A stretch of 15,490 bases of DNA. Source: Planctomycetales bacterium. GTDB taxonomy: Bacteria > Planctomycetota > Planctomycetia > Isosphaerales > Isosphaeraceae. The notes beneath the pieces are model-generated. The model saw only the letters and a list, made by a program, of their open reading frames with translations. It was not told the DNA's origin and did not search any database. The position numbers were made by a program, and so were the translations under genes. The stretch spans positions 1 through 15,490 of the forward strand of contig DAHZZC010000417.1 in the NCBI GenBank assembly GCA_027435495.1. Reading direction: 5' to 3'. How positions within the stretch are numbered: position 1 is the first letter of the stretch; each line of letters begins with the position of its first letter. Shown here piece after piece: positions 7,566-14,499 of the stretch.

Positions 7566-8816
7566 ATGCAAGAACGAGAGCGGGATCGGACAGGTCAACT
7601 GGACCGTCGGAGCTTCCTCGGCGCGGGCGCCGGGGCCCTGGCCGCGACGGCCGCCATCGGGCCCGAGGCCGTCGGAGGGCAAGCCCCGGCGCAGGCCGAG
7701 GGCGCGCACAGAGCGACCGACTCGGCCGTCCTGGCAAAGCGGAAGCTGGGCAAGAGCGGTATTGAAGTCTCGATGCTCAACATCGGGACGTGGCGGAGCC
7801 CGGGCGTCGAGCGGCTACTCCGGTTCGCCTGGGCCAACGGCGTTCGCTATATCGACACGGCCAAGTCGTACGGCAGCGAGCCGGCGATCGCCCGCTGGCT
7901 CCAGGCCAACCCGGGTGCCCGCAAGGAACTCTTCCTCGTCACCAAGGACCACCCCCGCTCCCCCGGTCAGCTCGTCGAGCAGCTTGAGAAGCGGCTCGAA
8001 GCGCTGAAAACCGACTATATCGACCTGATCTTCATCCACGCGATGGGCGACCACGACTTCGCCACCGAGGTCGAGTGGCCCCGGAGCAAGGAGTTCAAGG
8101 AAGCCGCCGAGGCGATCCGGAAGTCGGGCAAGGCGCGGCTGGTCGGGTTCTCGACCCACCACCCAAGGCGCCCGGAGATCCTCCAGGCGGCCGTGCAGGG
8201 CGGCTTCGTCGACGCGATCATGCTCCAGAGTAACCCCTGGATCGCCCAGGAAGACGCCATGAACCGGGCGATCGACGCCTGCCACAAGGCCGGGATCGGC
8301 CTGATCTCGATGAAGCAGGTCGCCGGGAACATGAACCTCGACGAGGTCGCCCGCCGACTTCCCGAGATGGCCGAGAAAAAGCAGACGCCGTACCAGGCGC
8401 TCCTGCACGCCATCTGGAGCGACGAGCGGTTCACGTCGGTCTGCGTCTCGATGCGGAACACCGACCAGATCCGCGAAAACACCGCGGCGGCGCGAAGCTA
8501 CAAGAAGCCGATGTCCCGCGCCGAGATCGACCGCCTGCGCGATGCCTGCATCGCCGCCGGGCCGACCATGTGCGCCTCGTGCGACGGCCGATGCTCCCAC
8601 GCCGCGGGCACCGAAGCCGAACTGGGGAACCTGACACGCTTCCTCACCTATCACGAGCATCACGGCTACCGCTCCGAGGCACGCCGGCAATACGCGGCCC
8701 TCTCGGCCGCAGCCCGCAACTGGAAGGGCGCCGATTTCAACGCCGCCCGCGAAGCCTGCCCCAACAAGCTCGACTTCGCCACCCTGCTCCCCAGGGCCGA
8801 CGACCTGCTCGCCTGA
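7566..8816 (+). CDS. Tat-exported aldo/keto reductase with C-terminal Cys motif, 416 aa
   Basis: Predicted NAD(P)H-dependent oxidoreductase of the aldo/keto reductase superfamily, TIM-barrel fold. The ATG at 7566 has AGGAGAG about 4 bases upstream; the open frame runs further back without ribosome binding site support. Residues 13-30 form a twin-arginine signal (DRRSFLGAGAGALAATAA), so the folded cofactor-loaded enzyme is probably exported. The catalytic tetrad is visible: D97 and Y102 in YIDTAKSYG, K127 in LVTKDH, H158 in IFIHAM. Beyond the barrel, C336, C339 and C343 (CASCDGRC) plus C398 before Pro (EACPNKLDF) could hold a 4Fe-4S cluster, as in some ferredoxin-tailed members of the family; this is inference from the spacing. 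Substrate unknown. It stands alone, divergent from the 110-aa gene. Confidence 0.9.
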   Translation: MQERERDRTGQLDRRSFLGAGAGALAATAAIGPEAVGGQAPAQAEGAHRATDSAVLAKRKLGKSGIEVSMLNIGTWRSPGVERLLRFAWANGVRYIDTAKSYGSEPAIARWLQANPGARKELFLVTKDHPRSPGQLVEQLEKRLEALKTDYIDLIFIHAMGDHDFATEVEWPRSKEFKEAAEAIRKSGKARLVGFSTHHPRRPEILQAAVQGGFVDAIMLQSNPWIAQEDAMNRAIDACHKAGIGLISMKQVAGNMNLDEVARRLPEMAEKKQTPYQALLHAIWSDERFTSVCVSMRNTDQIRENTAAARSYKKPMSRAEIDRLRDACIAAGPTMCASCDGRCSHAAGTEAELGNLTRFLTYHEHHGYRSEARRQYAALSAAARNWKGADFNAAREACPNKLDFATLLPRADDLLA

Positions 8817-8846
8817 CCGGCGATCGAAATCCACCACCGATCTAGA

Positions 8847-8990
8847 ATGGAAGAGGAACCACGGAAACATGAAGGACACGAAAAAAAGAAAGGATACCTG
8901 AGCCTTGCCAATGATCGTCGCGCCGGGCTGATCGAGCGATCCTTATCTCTTCTTTTCGTGTCCTTAGTGGTTTTCGTGGTTCCTCTTCAT
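8847..8990. repeat. Long imperfect inverted repeat (MITE-like, 'ACCACGAA/GGACACGAA' type)
   Basis: The left arm (8847-8895) and the right arm (8939-8990) are near-complementary. Each contains AAGAGGAACCACG and AAGGACACGAAAA, with A-rich ends, and both end in ATCCTT/AGGAT. The 43-base centre is unrelated. Transcribed, it would fold into a ~50-bp hairpin. Motifs of the type 'ACCACGAAGGACACGAAG' recur between genes in many environmental bacteria. No transposase is present. It sits between the aldo/keto reductase and RNA-binding protein genes and may also end transcription from either side. The rest of the 360-base gap is the leader of the RNA-binding protein. Confidence 0.7.
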
Positions 8991-9038
8991 GGCCCCAATC
9001 TGGCGATTTCCGCGATTCTTCGGATGGCACCGAAAATA

Positions 9039-9073
9039 GCGGGAATTCACTTGAGTTCCCGCGGGAGAACTCA
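9039..9073 (+). promoter_or_regulatory. Two mutually exclusive hairpins upstream of the RNA-binding protein gene
   Basis: GCGGGAA (9039-9045) pairs perfectly with TTCCCGC (9056-9062). TGAGTTC (9052-9058) pairs perfectly with GAACTCA (9067-9073). The two stems share bases 9056-9058 and cannot form together. They lie 104 bases before the start codon. If transcribed this could be a leader switch (temperature or protein responsive); it may instead be overlapping operator half sites. Confidence 0.35.
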
Positions 9074-9176
9074 CATAGTGGCAGTGGCTGAATGGGTGTC
9101 GACCGGACAGTTTCGGCGCATGCCGGCGATTCGATCGACGGGATAGAAAGCGAGCGAGAGACCGAGAGACCGGGTC

Positions 9177-9569
9177 ATGGCGAAGAATATCTACGTCGGC
9201 AATCTGCCGTACGAGACCACGAGCGACGACCTGCTGGAGCTTTTCGGCGCGTATGGATCAGTCATCAGCGCCCAGGTGGTGATGGACCGATTCAGTGGCC
9301 GGAGCCGGGGTTTCGGCTTCGTCGAGATGTCCGATGACGACGAGGCTCAGGCCGCGATCGACGCGCTGAACGGCCAGCCGTACGGCAACCGGCCGCTGAC
9401 CGTCAACGAGGCCCGCCCAAGGACCGACGCACCCCGTCGCACTGGCGGCGGCGGAGGCGGTGGTTACGGTGGTGGTGGCGGCGACTACGGTGGCGGCGGC
9501 CGTCGCACGGGCGGCGGTGGTGGCGGCTACGGTGGCGGTGGCGGTGGCGGCGACTACGGCAACTATTGA
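9177..9569 (+). CDS. RRM-domain RNA-binding protein with Gly-rich tail, 130 aa
   Basis: Single RNA recognition motif (residues 3-80) of the bacterial Rbp type, similar to the cold-inducible cyanobacterial RbpA group. RNP2 is IYVGNLPY (residues 5-12) and RNP1 is RGFGFVEM (residues 44-51); the aromatic residues Y6, F46 and F48 that stack on RNA are all present. Residues 87-130 form a low-complexity Gly/Tyr tail made of two imperfect copies of RRTGG..GYGG..DYG, as in glycine-rich RNA-binding proteins where such tails aid RNA binding or condensation. The ATG is preceded by a purine-rich GAGAGACCGAGAGACC stretch serving as ribosome binding site. Cytoplasmic. Likely role is RNA chaperoning or mRNA control in stress or cold (family knowledge). 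It is transcribed alone. Confidence 0.95.
   Translation: MAKNIYVGNLPYETTSDDLLELFGAYGSVISAQVVMDRFSGRSRGFGFVEMSDDDEAQAAIDALNGQPYGNRPLTVNEARPRTDAPRRTGGGGGGGYGGGGGDYGGGGRRTGGGGGGYGGGGGGGDYGNY
9435..9566 (+). repeat. Imperfect tandem duplication coding the Gly-rich tail
   Basis: Two ~66-base units code for residues 87-108 and 109-130, each starting with Arg-Arg-Thr-Gly and containing Gly-Tyr-Gly and Asp-Tyr-Gly. The DNA is dominated by GGC/GGT triplets, so copy number is likely to vary by slippage. Confidence 0.6.
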
Positions 9570-9748
9570 TCGGTCCCGCGACACCGGCCGACGATCGCCC
9601 CGGTCGATTTCCCAGTCCGTGGGTCCGAGGCGGTCAACGGCCGAAGCCGTCTCCGCCAGAAAATCGCGATCGGACCGGGGATCGCCCCTTGTTAGGAGGA
9701 AGCGTCCGCTCACGATCCGGACGAACCCAGGAGTATCGCGCCGATCGC

Positions 9749-9768
9749 CGGTAGGAGCCTCCTGCATA
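9749..9768. repeat. Small palindrome resembling a decayed REP-like copy
   Basis: GTAGGAGCCTCCTGC is nearly self-complementary (GTAGGAG-C-CTCCTGC) and carries the GTAGGAGCC start of the full repeats at 2150 and 15329, but the rest of the unit is missing. It lies in the 432-base stretch between the RNA-binding protein gene and lpxB. Confidence 0.3.
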
Positions 9769-9792
9769 GGCGAGGCAGGGAAGCGCGCGCTC

Positions 9793-10020
9793 ATGGGTTC
9801 GAGGCGATGGTCTCGACAAATAGCCGGCAGGACCGAGCCGCACCGGGTTCTGGCTGGCGGCTCCGCTGATCCTCGCCGGAATACTCACGCCCTGCATCCG
9901 GCTGGCCAGGATCGATCGGGCGCAGTACGAATTCTACAGTCCCGGCGGTAAGCAGGAAGGCAGCCGCCGGGAATGGACCGATCCGAATTCGGCAGGCCCC
10001 ATCAGCGTCCCGGAGTTTCG
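9793..10020 (+). pseudogene. Possible frameshifted small membrane protein
   Basis: An ATG at 9793 opens a basic N terminus (MGSRRWSRQIAGRTEPHR). In the next frame, from 9848, a convincing membrane helix follows directly (FWLAAPLILAGILTPCIRLA), then a polar tail (RIDRAQYEFYSPGGKQEG). The second frame has no start codon of its own and is stopped at 9821. Removing one G from the GGG run at 9845-9847 would fuse both into one protein with a basic leader and a membrane helix. A GGCAGGGAA sequence lies about 10 bases before the ATG. The downstream end is unclear: the frame stays open to 10303, antisense to lpxB. It could be a decayed gene, a sequence error or chance. The rest of the 9570-10001 stretch shows no gene. 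Confidence 0.3.
9940..9972. terminator. GC hairpin downstream of lpxB
   Basis: TCCCGGCGG (9940-9948) and CCGCCGGGA (9964-9972) form a perfect 9-bp stem with a 15-base loop, starting about 30 bases after the lpxB stop on the minus strand. No T run follows in that direction, so it may be a transcript-end stabiliser rather than an intrinsic terminator. Confidence 0.3.
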
Positions 10021-11234
10021 TCGGCCCTCGGCTGACGCGCGGGGATTTCGTGTGGGCCCCGATAGGCCGTCGGCGGATTCGAACGCCTCGACAACCGCGC
10101 CACGATCCGCTCGGCCGCCCGATCGGTCGCGCCCCGATGCGCCACCCTCCGACGGAGCGCCTCCAGCGATTCGAGCGTTCTTGCCCGTTCCTCGGTCTCG
10201 TCGAGCCAGGCCAGGGCCCATCGAACGAGGTCGGGCGAGGCGTCGCGACAGGTCAGGTACTCGGGGAAGACTTCCCCGTCGGCGAGCAGGTTCACCAGGC
10301 TGATGTACTTCGCCTTGATGAACGGCCGGGCGATCCAGAGGTCGATCTGCTTCACCTTGTAGAGCACCACCGAGGGGAGCCCGTCGGCCATCAACTCCAG
10401 GCCGACCGAGCCCGAGACCGCCCAGGCCAGCCGGGCGAGGCGGATGATCTCCGGCGTCCGACCGGCGAAGACCTCGATCGGCGGCCGAGGACCGGTGCCG
10501 AGGACCTCGTTGATGATGGCCTCAGCCATCGCCTTGTGCCGTTCGTGCAGGCAGGCGACCGCGAACCGGACCTCGGGCCGCGTCTTCGAGAGTTCACGCG
10601 TGGCCCGGATCATGTCGGGCAGGTTTCGTCGCAATTCCTGGGTGCGCGAGCCGGGGAGGATCGCGACCATCGGACCGGGCCGTACGCCCTGGTCGGCGAG
10701 GAAGCCGTCGTCGAGCGGTCGATCGGCAAGTTCATCGAAGTACGGGTGGCCGACGTAGACCGCATCGGCGACCCCGCGCTTCTGGTACCACTCCGGTTCA
10801 AACGGAAGGCTGCAAAGCACCTGGTCGACGTATTTTTGGACCTTCTTCACCCGCCAGCCGGCCCAGGCCCAGAGCTGCGGCGGGACGAAGTAAAAGACAG
10901 GGATTCCCCGCGCCCGGGCGCGCTTGGCGATCCACCAGTGAAGGCCCGGGTAGTCGATCAGGACGACGGCGTCCGGGCGATGGTCGCGGAAGTAGCGATC
11001 CGCCCGGAACACCAGGCGAATGAACGTGAAGAGATTGAGAATCACGTTCAGAAACCACATCACCGCGAGGTCGACCAGCGGGTAAAGTAGTTCGCCTCCC
11101 GCGGCGGCCATCTTCGGACCGCCATAGCCGACGAAGTGCAGGTCGGTCTCAGGCAGCCGCTTCCGGATCGATCGGATCAGGTTGGCCGCGTGCAGGTCGC
11201 CGCTCGGCTCCCCCGCCGAGATGAAGATGCGCAT
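10002..11234 (-). CDS. lpxB: Lipid-A-disaccharide synthase
   Basis: Glycosyltransferase family 19 enzyme that joins UDP-2,3-diacylglucosamine to lipid X to form the lipid A disaccharide, acting at the inner face of the cytoplasmic membrane. The start is MRIFISAGEPSGDLHAANL, the typical LpxB opening with the SAGExSGD motif (residues 6-13); a longer open frame upstream is not supported, and GAGG lies 8 bases before this ATG. Other family marks: VGYGGPKMAAAG (35-46), VLIDYPGLHWWIAKRAR (91-107, with the catalytic-region D94), FVPPQLWAWAGWRVKK (116-131), VGHPYFDEL (161-169), ILPGSRTQEL (192-201), SGSVGLE (274-280) and SLVNLLADGEVFPEYL (312-327). Length of 410 aa is slightly above the usual ~385 because of a basic C-terminal tail. 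In E. coli LpxB the motif is DAPDFN; here it is DYPGLH. 195 bases downstream of the iron-uptake operon, so probably a separate unit. Confidence 0.93.
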   Translation of the reverse strand: MRIFISAGEPSGDLHAANLIRSIRKRLPETDLHFVGYGGPKMAAAGGELLYPLVDLAVMWFLNVILNLFTFIRLVFRADRYFRDHRPDAVVLIDYPGLHWWIAKRARARGIPVFYFVPPQLWAWAGWRVKKVQKYVDQVLCSLPFEPEWYQKRGVADAVYVGHPYFDELADRPLDDGFLADQGVRPGPMVAILPGSRTQELRRNLPDMIRATRELSKTRPEVRFAVACLHERHKAMAEAIINEVLGTGPRPPIEVFAGRTPEIIRLARLAWAVSGSVGLELMADGLPSVVLYKVKQIDLWIARPFIKAKYISLVNLLADGEVFPEYLTCRDASPDLVRWALAWLDETEERARTLESLEALRRRVAHRGATDRAAERIVARLSRRSNPPTAYRGPHEIPARQPRADETPGR

Positions 11235-11311
11235 GAATGGAGCCTCGCTTCCTTGCTCGGTCGATCTTCCTGGTCGGTTCCTTCCTGACGAGCGGGCGTA
11301 ACCTAGCAAAG

Positions 11312-11333
11312 TCGGCTTCCGCTGAGAAGCCGA
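11312..11333. terminator. Weak hairpin between the P19-type gene and lpxB
   Basis: TCGGCTTC (11312-11319) pairs perfectly with GAAGCCGA (11326-11333) around a 6-base loop. In the minus direction only CTTTGCT follows, so the T tract is poor. It may separate the iron operon from lpxB. Confidence 0.25.
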
Positions 11334-11429
11334 GTCGCGCCAGGGGCCGCTCGACACCCCACCGTTCGCGGCGGGGCGATACGGATCGCCAGCCGCCCCC
11401 AGCTTTCGCCCTGAGGTCGCGGATCCTCA

Positions 11430-12095
11430 TCAGGACCCCGGCACGCCCTCGAAATCCCAGTCAAACGTGACGTCGAACGGCTTCCACCAGGGCTCGACCC
11501 CGGTGGCCGGGTCGCTGTGGCGTCCGGCGTTCTTGCCCGGGGGCTCGATCGTGTAAGTGACCCGGTATCGGCCAGGCTTCGGCGGTAGAAGGCTCGCCCC
11601 ATAATGCCAGCCGTCACGCGCCACCATCGGCATCATCGGCCCCTCGATCGCCTCAACTCCCTTCACACCGGCCATGGGCTCGATCCGGTAGCGCACGGTC
11701 AGGTACGGGACAAACTCATCCTTTCCAAACCCGTTGCGGTTCCCCTCGGTCGCGTGGATATCGGCCTCCACGTGGATCATCCCGCCGACATCGGTGGTCC
11801 CGTCCATCTGGACCATCGGCAGCCAGACGGCCTTGATCCGCATCTCGTTCCGGTCCACGTCCTCGCCGATCGGATACTCACGGAAGCCGAGGGGCTTCGA
11901 CGGGGCCGGGGCTTTCGCCTCGGAGGCAGGCCCACTCGCCTCGACACCGCGGACCGTCTCTGGCGCCGGCGGCGGAGACGCCCCAGAGGGCAGACGCGGA
12001 CCGCTATCCTTGAGATTAAGGTTCAAAAACAGGACCATCGCCACGCCGCCGAGGATCAAAAAGACCATCAACGGGCCGAGCCATCGCTGAGACAT
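11430..12095 (-). CDS. P19/Tp34-type periplasmic iron-uptake protein, 221 aa
   Basis: Member of the Fe2+ transport protein family (Pfam 'iron_transport', known from Campylobacter P19, Treponema Tp34 and E. coli FetP), copper- and iron-binding periplasmic partners of FTR1-type permeases. Residues 8-26 form an N-terminal membrane anchor (PLMVFLILGGVAMVLFLNL), followed by a Pro/Ala-rich linker (30-68). The family domain starts at REYPIGEDVDRNEMRIKAVW. Metal-site candidates by motif: H108 and E110 (MIHVEADIHATEGNRNGFG), M157 and H164 (MPMVARDGWHYGAS, matching the 7-residue Met-His spacing of P19) and H193 (GRHSDPATG). The end WWKPFDVTFDWDF is also typical. GAGGAA lies about 9 bases before the ATG. 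It lies 49 bases behind the permease gene, so the two form one operon. Confidence 0.92.
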   Translation of the reverse strand: MSQRWLGPLMVFLILGGVAMVLFLNLNLKDSGPRLPSGASPPPAPETVRGVEASGPASEAKAPAPSKPLGFREYPIGEDVDRNEMRIKAVWLPMVQMDGTTDVGGMIHVEADIHATEGNRNGFGKDEFVPYLTVRYRIEPMAGVKGVEAIEGPMMPMVARDGWHYGASLLPPKPGRYRVTYTIEPPGKNAGRHSDPATGVEPWWKPFDVTFDWDFEGVPGS

Positions 12096-12144
12096 GAGCC
12101 AGGTTCCTCGTTCACCAGCTAGCTTGCGTGCGGGGCGGGTCAGG

Positions 12145-14424
12145 TCAGGCCGGGATCGGCGAGCCGGGAGCGGGCGACTCCTTGCGAGCCGCGACCGAGG
12201 CTCGGGGGATCACCACCCACGAGAGCGCCGCACCGGCCAGGAGCAGACCCTGAACCGAGACGACCTGGACGTTGGGATAGAGCCCCGCGATCGGGAGCCC
12301 GTCGCCAAGCCAGTGCAGGGGGGTGGTCAGCAGGATTCCCGCGGTTTGCAGGGCGAAGACACCGTTGCCGGCGAAGATCACGGCGAGGGCAAACAGGCAC
12401 CCGCCCGAGACCTTGAAGAATGTCGCCATCGGCAGCCGAACGCTCGTGGCCCGAACCGCGACCGCGACGACCGCCAGCACCGCGAGCCCGAGCAGCAGCC
12501 CGGTTCCCAGGCCGAGCAATCCGGGCCGGGTCGTCCCCTGGCTGCCGAGCATGGCCTGGTACATCAGCGAGGTCTCAGCGCCCTCGCGATAGACGGCCAG
12601 GAACGCCGTGATCGCGAGCGTTCCGCCGCCACCCCATTGCAGGCCCTTGTGGGCGCTCCGCTTGAGGAAGTCCATCCAGCGCTTCGCCTGCGACTGCGAG
12701 ACCAGCCAGTAACTCACGTAAAAGAGCACGCCGGCCGCGGCCAGCATGACCGCCCCCTCGACGACCTCACGCGCCCGTCCCTGGGCCGTCGCGACGAGCA
12801 GATTCAGCCCGACCGCCGTCAGCAAGCTCGCGACGAGGGCGAGTCCCACACCGGTCCAGATGGCCCGCATCGCCTGGGCCCGTGTCTCGGCCGAGGGTTC
12901 CCCCGCTCGGGCGACGAGGGCGATCAGCATCGCGAGGACCAGGATCACCTCCACACCCTCGCGGACGATCGTGACAAACGACTCCAGGAACGCCGTCCCG
13001 AAGGCACCCGCCGGACGGGCCTCGAGCCGGGCAACCAGGGCATCCACCTCGCTGTTGAGCCGGTCGAGCCGGTCGGTGAGCGGCAGCCCCTGCAAACCCT
13101 GGCTGATCTCGCCCCGTATCGCGTTGAACGTGATTTCCAGCGGACGGACCGACTGCGGGCTCCGACCCAGCAGGTAACGCTCAATCGGCTCGAAGTCGGT
13201 CATGTAGACCGAGGTCAGCTCCGACGAGGCCTCATCCGCCCCCTCGCGATCGGCGACCTCGACAATCCGACGAAAACCACGACGGAGGTTCTGTAGCAGC
13301 TCGCTCGGATCGCCCGAGACCCCGCCGAGATCGGTCAAATTCACCCGTGTCGGCAGTTCCTCGGCCGAATCCTTGCGGGTCGGATGCTCGTGCGCCGCGT
13401 CGGGAATGCCGCGATCGATCAACTCCCGGGCCGCGGCCAGAAGATCGAGCAGCAGGTCGTGGCTCCGCTCCTCCAGCTTCGAGGCCGGCGTGCGCCCCTC
13501 GGCAACCGCCCGAACATCCGTCTGGAATCGCCGAAAGCCGAGCTCCAGCTCGCCAGCCCGGGCAAACCCAAGATGACGGCGGACAGCGACCTCCATGTCC
13601 GACGCCTCGAACTCCGCCCAGTACGCGTCCTCAGCGAACCGGCGCGCCGCCTTCAACTGCCCCTTCCGCGTCGCGGCCTGCCGGCTCGCGGTCAGCAACA
13701 TCCCGATCCGATCGACAACCTCGGCCCACGGCCGGACCGGCGCCGCCGCCGCCACGCTCCCCGCCCGAGCCTTCGGCCCGGTCAGCACCAGCTCCGGAAG
13801 ATCGACCGGCTGACCGCCCTGAACGGCGATCTCCTGCCTCAGCGGCTCGCCCATCTCATGCCAGACATTCAGGATGTAGCGACCGTCGGGCACTCCCTCG
13901 ATCCGGAATCGTCCCTTCGCCGAGCAGACCGAATACCAGGGCGTCGGACAGACAACCACGTAACCCTTCATATGAATGTGGACGTCGCACGCCAGCACCA
14001 CCACGCCCGGCTTCTCGGGCGTGAAGTCCTGGGTGTTCCCCGGGCTCATCGACTGGTTGAACGAAAACCCCGGCGAAACAACGTGAACGTTATGCGTCTC
14101 GGTGTCCTGATTGGTGAACCGGACCGCCCGCCCAACCTGCACCGCCTGCACCCTCGGGGCAAACTGCAACCCCTTCTGATTCACCAGGGCGACCGCCGAT
14201 TGTCCCGAAGCGTCGGGAGTGGCCACGACCGGCGCCGATCCCGAGGCCGGCTCCAGATACACAACCGCCGGACTCACCGACGGCGAGCAAATCTCCGGCA
14301 TCCGGACCACGCCCGAAATCTCGGCCCCAGGCGACTGGCCCCGGACCTCCATTCCCGTCGCGACGACGAATATTCCCAGCAGGACCACCATCGTCCGCCG
14401 CATCTCCCTGGCCGATCGTCGCAT
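12145..14424 (-). CDS. FTR1 family iron permease fused to an N-terminal cupredoxin-like domain, 759 aa
   Basis: Iron permease of the yeast Ftr1/EfeU family with a large exported N-terminal part. The ATG at 14424 was chosen for its GAGGGA ribosome binding site and because the longer frame would start inside the promoter. Residues 1-30 are a signal peptide. Residues about 35-165 form a cupredoxin-like domain with a full type 1 copper set: H111 (ETHNVH), C146, H149 and M152 (CDVHIHMKGYV, the short C-x2-H-x2-M loop seen in amicyanin). A carboxypeptidase-regulatory-like strand set follows (GRFRIEGVPDGRYILNVWHE). Residues 235-460 are helical, with acidic motifs YWAEFEASDMEV and TDFEPIERYLLG. The permease core (475-740) has seven or so helices and both iron-binding motifs, REGVE (488-492) and REGAE (613-617). 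Probable role: copper-assisted iron oxidation coupled to uptake (inference). Confidence 0.92.
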   Translation of the reverse strand: MRRSAREMRRTMVVLLGIFVVATGMEVRGQSPGAEISGVVRMPEICSPSVSPAVVYLEPASGSAPVVATPDASGQSAVALVNQKGLQFAPRVQAVQVGRAVRFTNQDTETHNVHVVSPGFSFNQSMSPGNTQDFTPEKPGVVVLACDVHIHMKGYVVVCPTPWYSVCSAKGRFRIEGVPDGRYILNVWHEMGEPLRQEIAVQGGQPVDLPELVLTGPKARAGSVAAAAPVRPWAEVVDRIGMLLTASRQAATRKGQLKAARRFAEDAYWAEFEASDMEVAVRRHLGFARAGELELGFRRFQTDVRAVAEGRTPASKLEERSHDLLLDLLAAARELIDRGIPDAAHEHPTRKDSAEELPTRVNLTDLGGVSGDPSELLQNLRRGFRRIVEVADREGADEASSELTSVYMTDFEPIERYLLGRSPQSVRPLEITFNAIRGEISQGLQGLPLTDRLDRLNSEVDALVARLEARPAGAFGTAFLESFVTIVREGVEVILVLAMLIALVARAGEPSAETRAQAMRAIWTGVGLALVASLLTAVGLNLLVATAQGRAREVVEGAVMLAAAGVLFYVSYWLVSQSQAKRWMDFLKRSAHKGLQWGGGGTLAITAFLAVYREGAETSLMYQAMLGSQGTTRPGLLGLGTGLLLGLAVLAVVAVAVRATSVRLPMATFFKVSGGCLFALAVIFAGNGVFALQTAGILLTTPLHWLGDGLPIAGLYPNVQVVSVQGLLLAGAALSWVVIPRASVAARKESPAPGSPIPA

Positions 14425-14472
14425 CGCTTCCCTCGCTCGGCAATCAGGCCCGGCCCACCGGCTGGCCTGCAA

Positions 14473-14489
14473 TTGAGATTCAATCTCAA
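14473..14489. promoter_or_regulatory. Fur-like operator (perfect 17-base palindrome)
   Basis: TTGAGATT-C-AATCTCAA is a perfect inverted repeat. Against the Fur-family 7-1-7 consensus TGATAAT-n-ATTATCA it matches 10 of 14 positions (TGAGATT-C-AATCTCA). It lies about 4-20 bases after the predicted transcription start of the iron permease operon, where a repressor would block transcription. Its AT-rich, symmetrical nature contrasts with the surrounding GC-rich DNA. Which Fur-family member (Fur, Zur, PerR, Irr) binds is not visible. Confidence 0.65.
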
Positions 14490-14499
14490 CGACGACCGA

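Noticed and set aside
7815..8879. 354-codon minus-strand frame over the aldo/keto reductase
   Set aside because: Antisense shadow of a gene with clear catalytic motifs, signal peptide and ribosome binding site.
8847..9146. 99-codon + strand frame over the inverted repeat
   Set aside because: It is a translation of the 'ACCACGAAGGACACGAA' repeat and unrelated DNA; no ribosome binding site or protein-like continuation.
9253..9794. Minus-strand frame opposite the Gly-rich tail (178 codons)
   Set aside because: Ala/Thr/Val runs are the complement of GGC/GGT repeats; shadow frame.
12094..13296. 400-codon + strand frame opposite the iron permease (also 13384-14517)
   Set aside because: Arg/Gln/Asp-rich shadow composition with no hydrophobic core; the permease on the other strand is certain.
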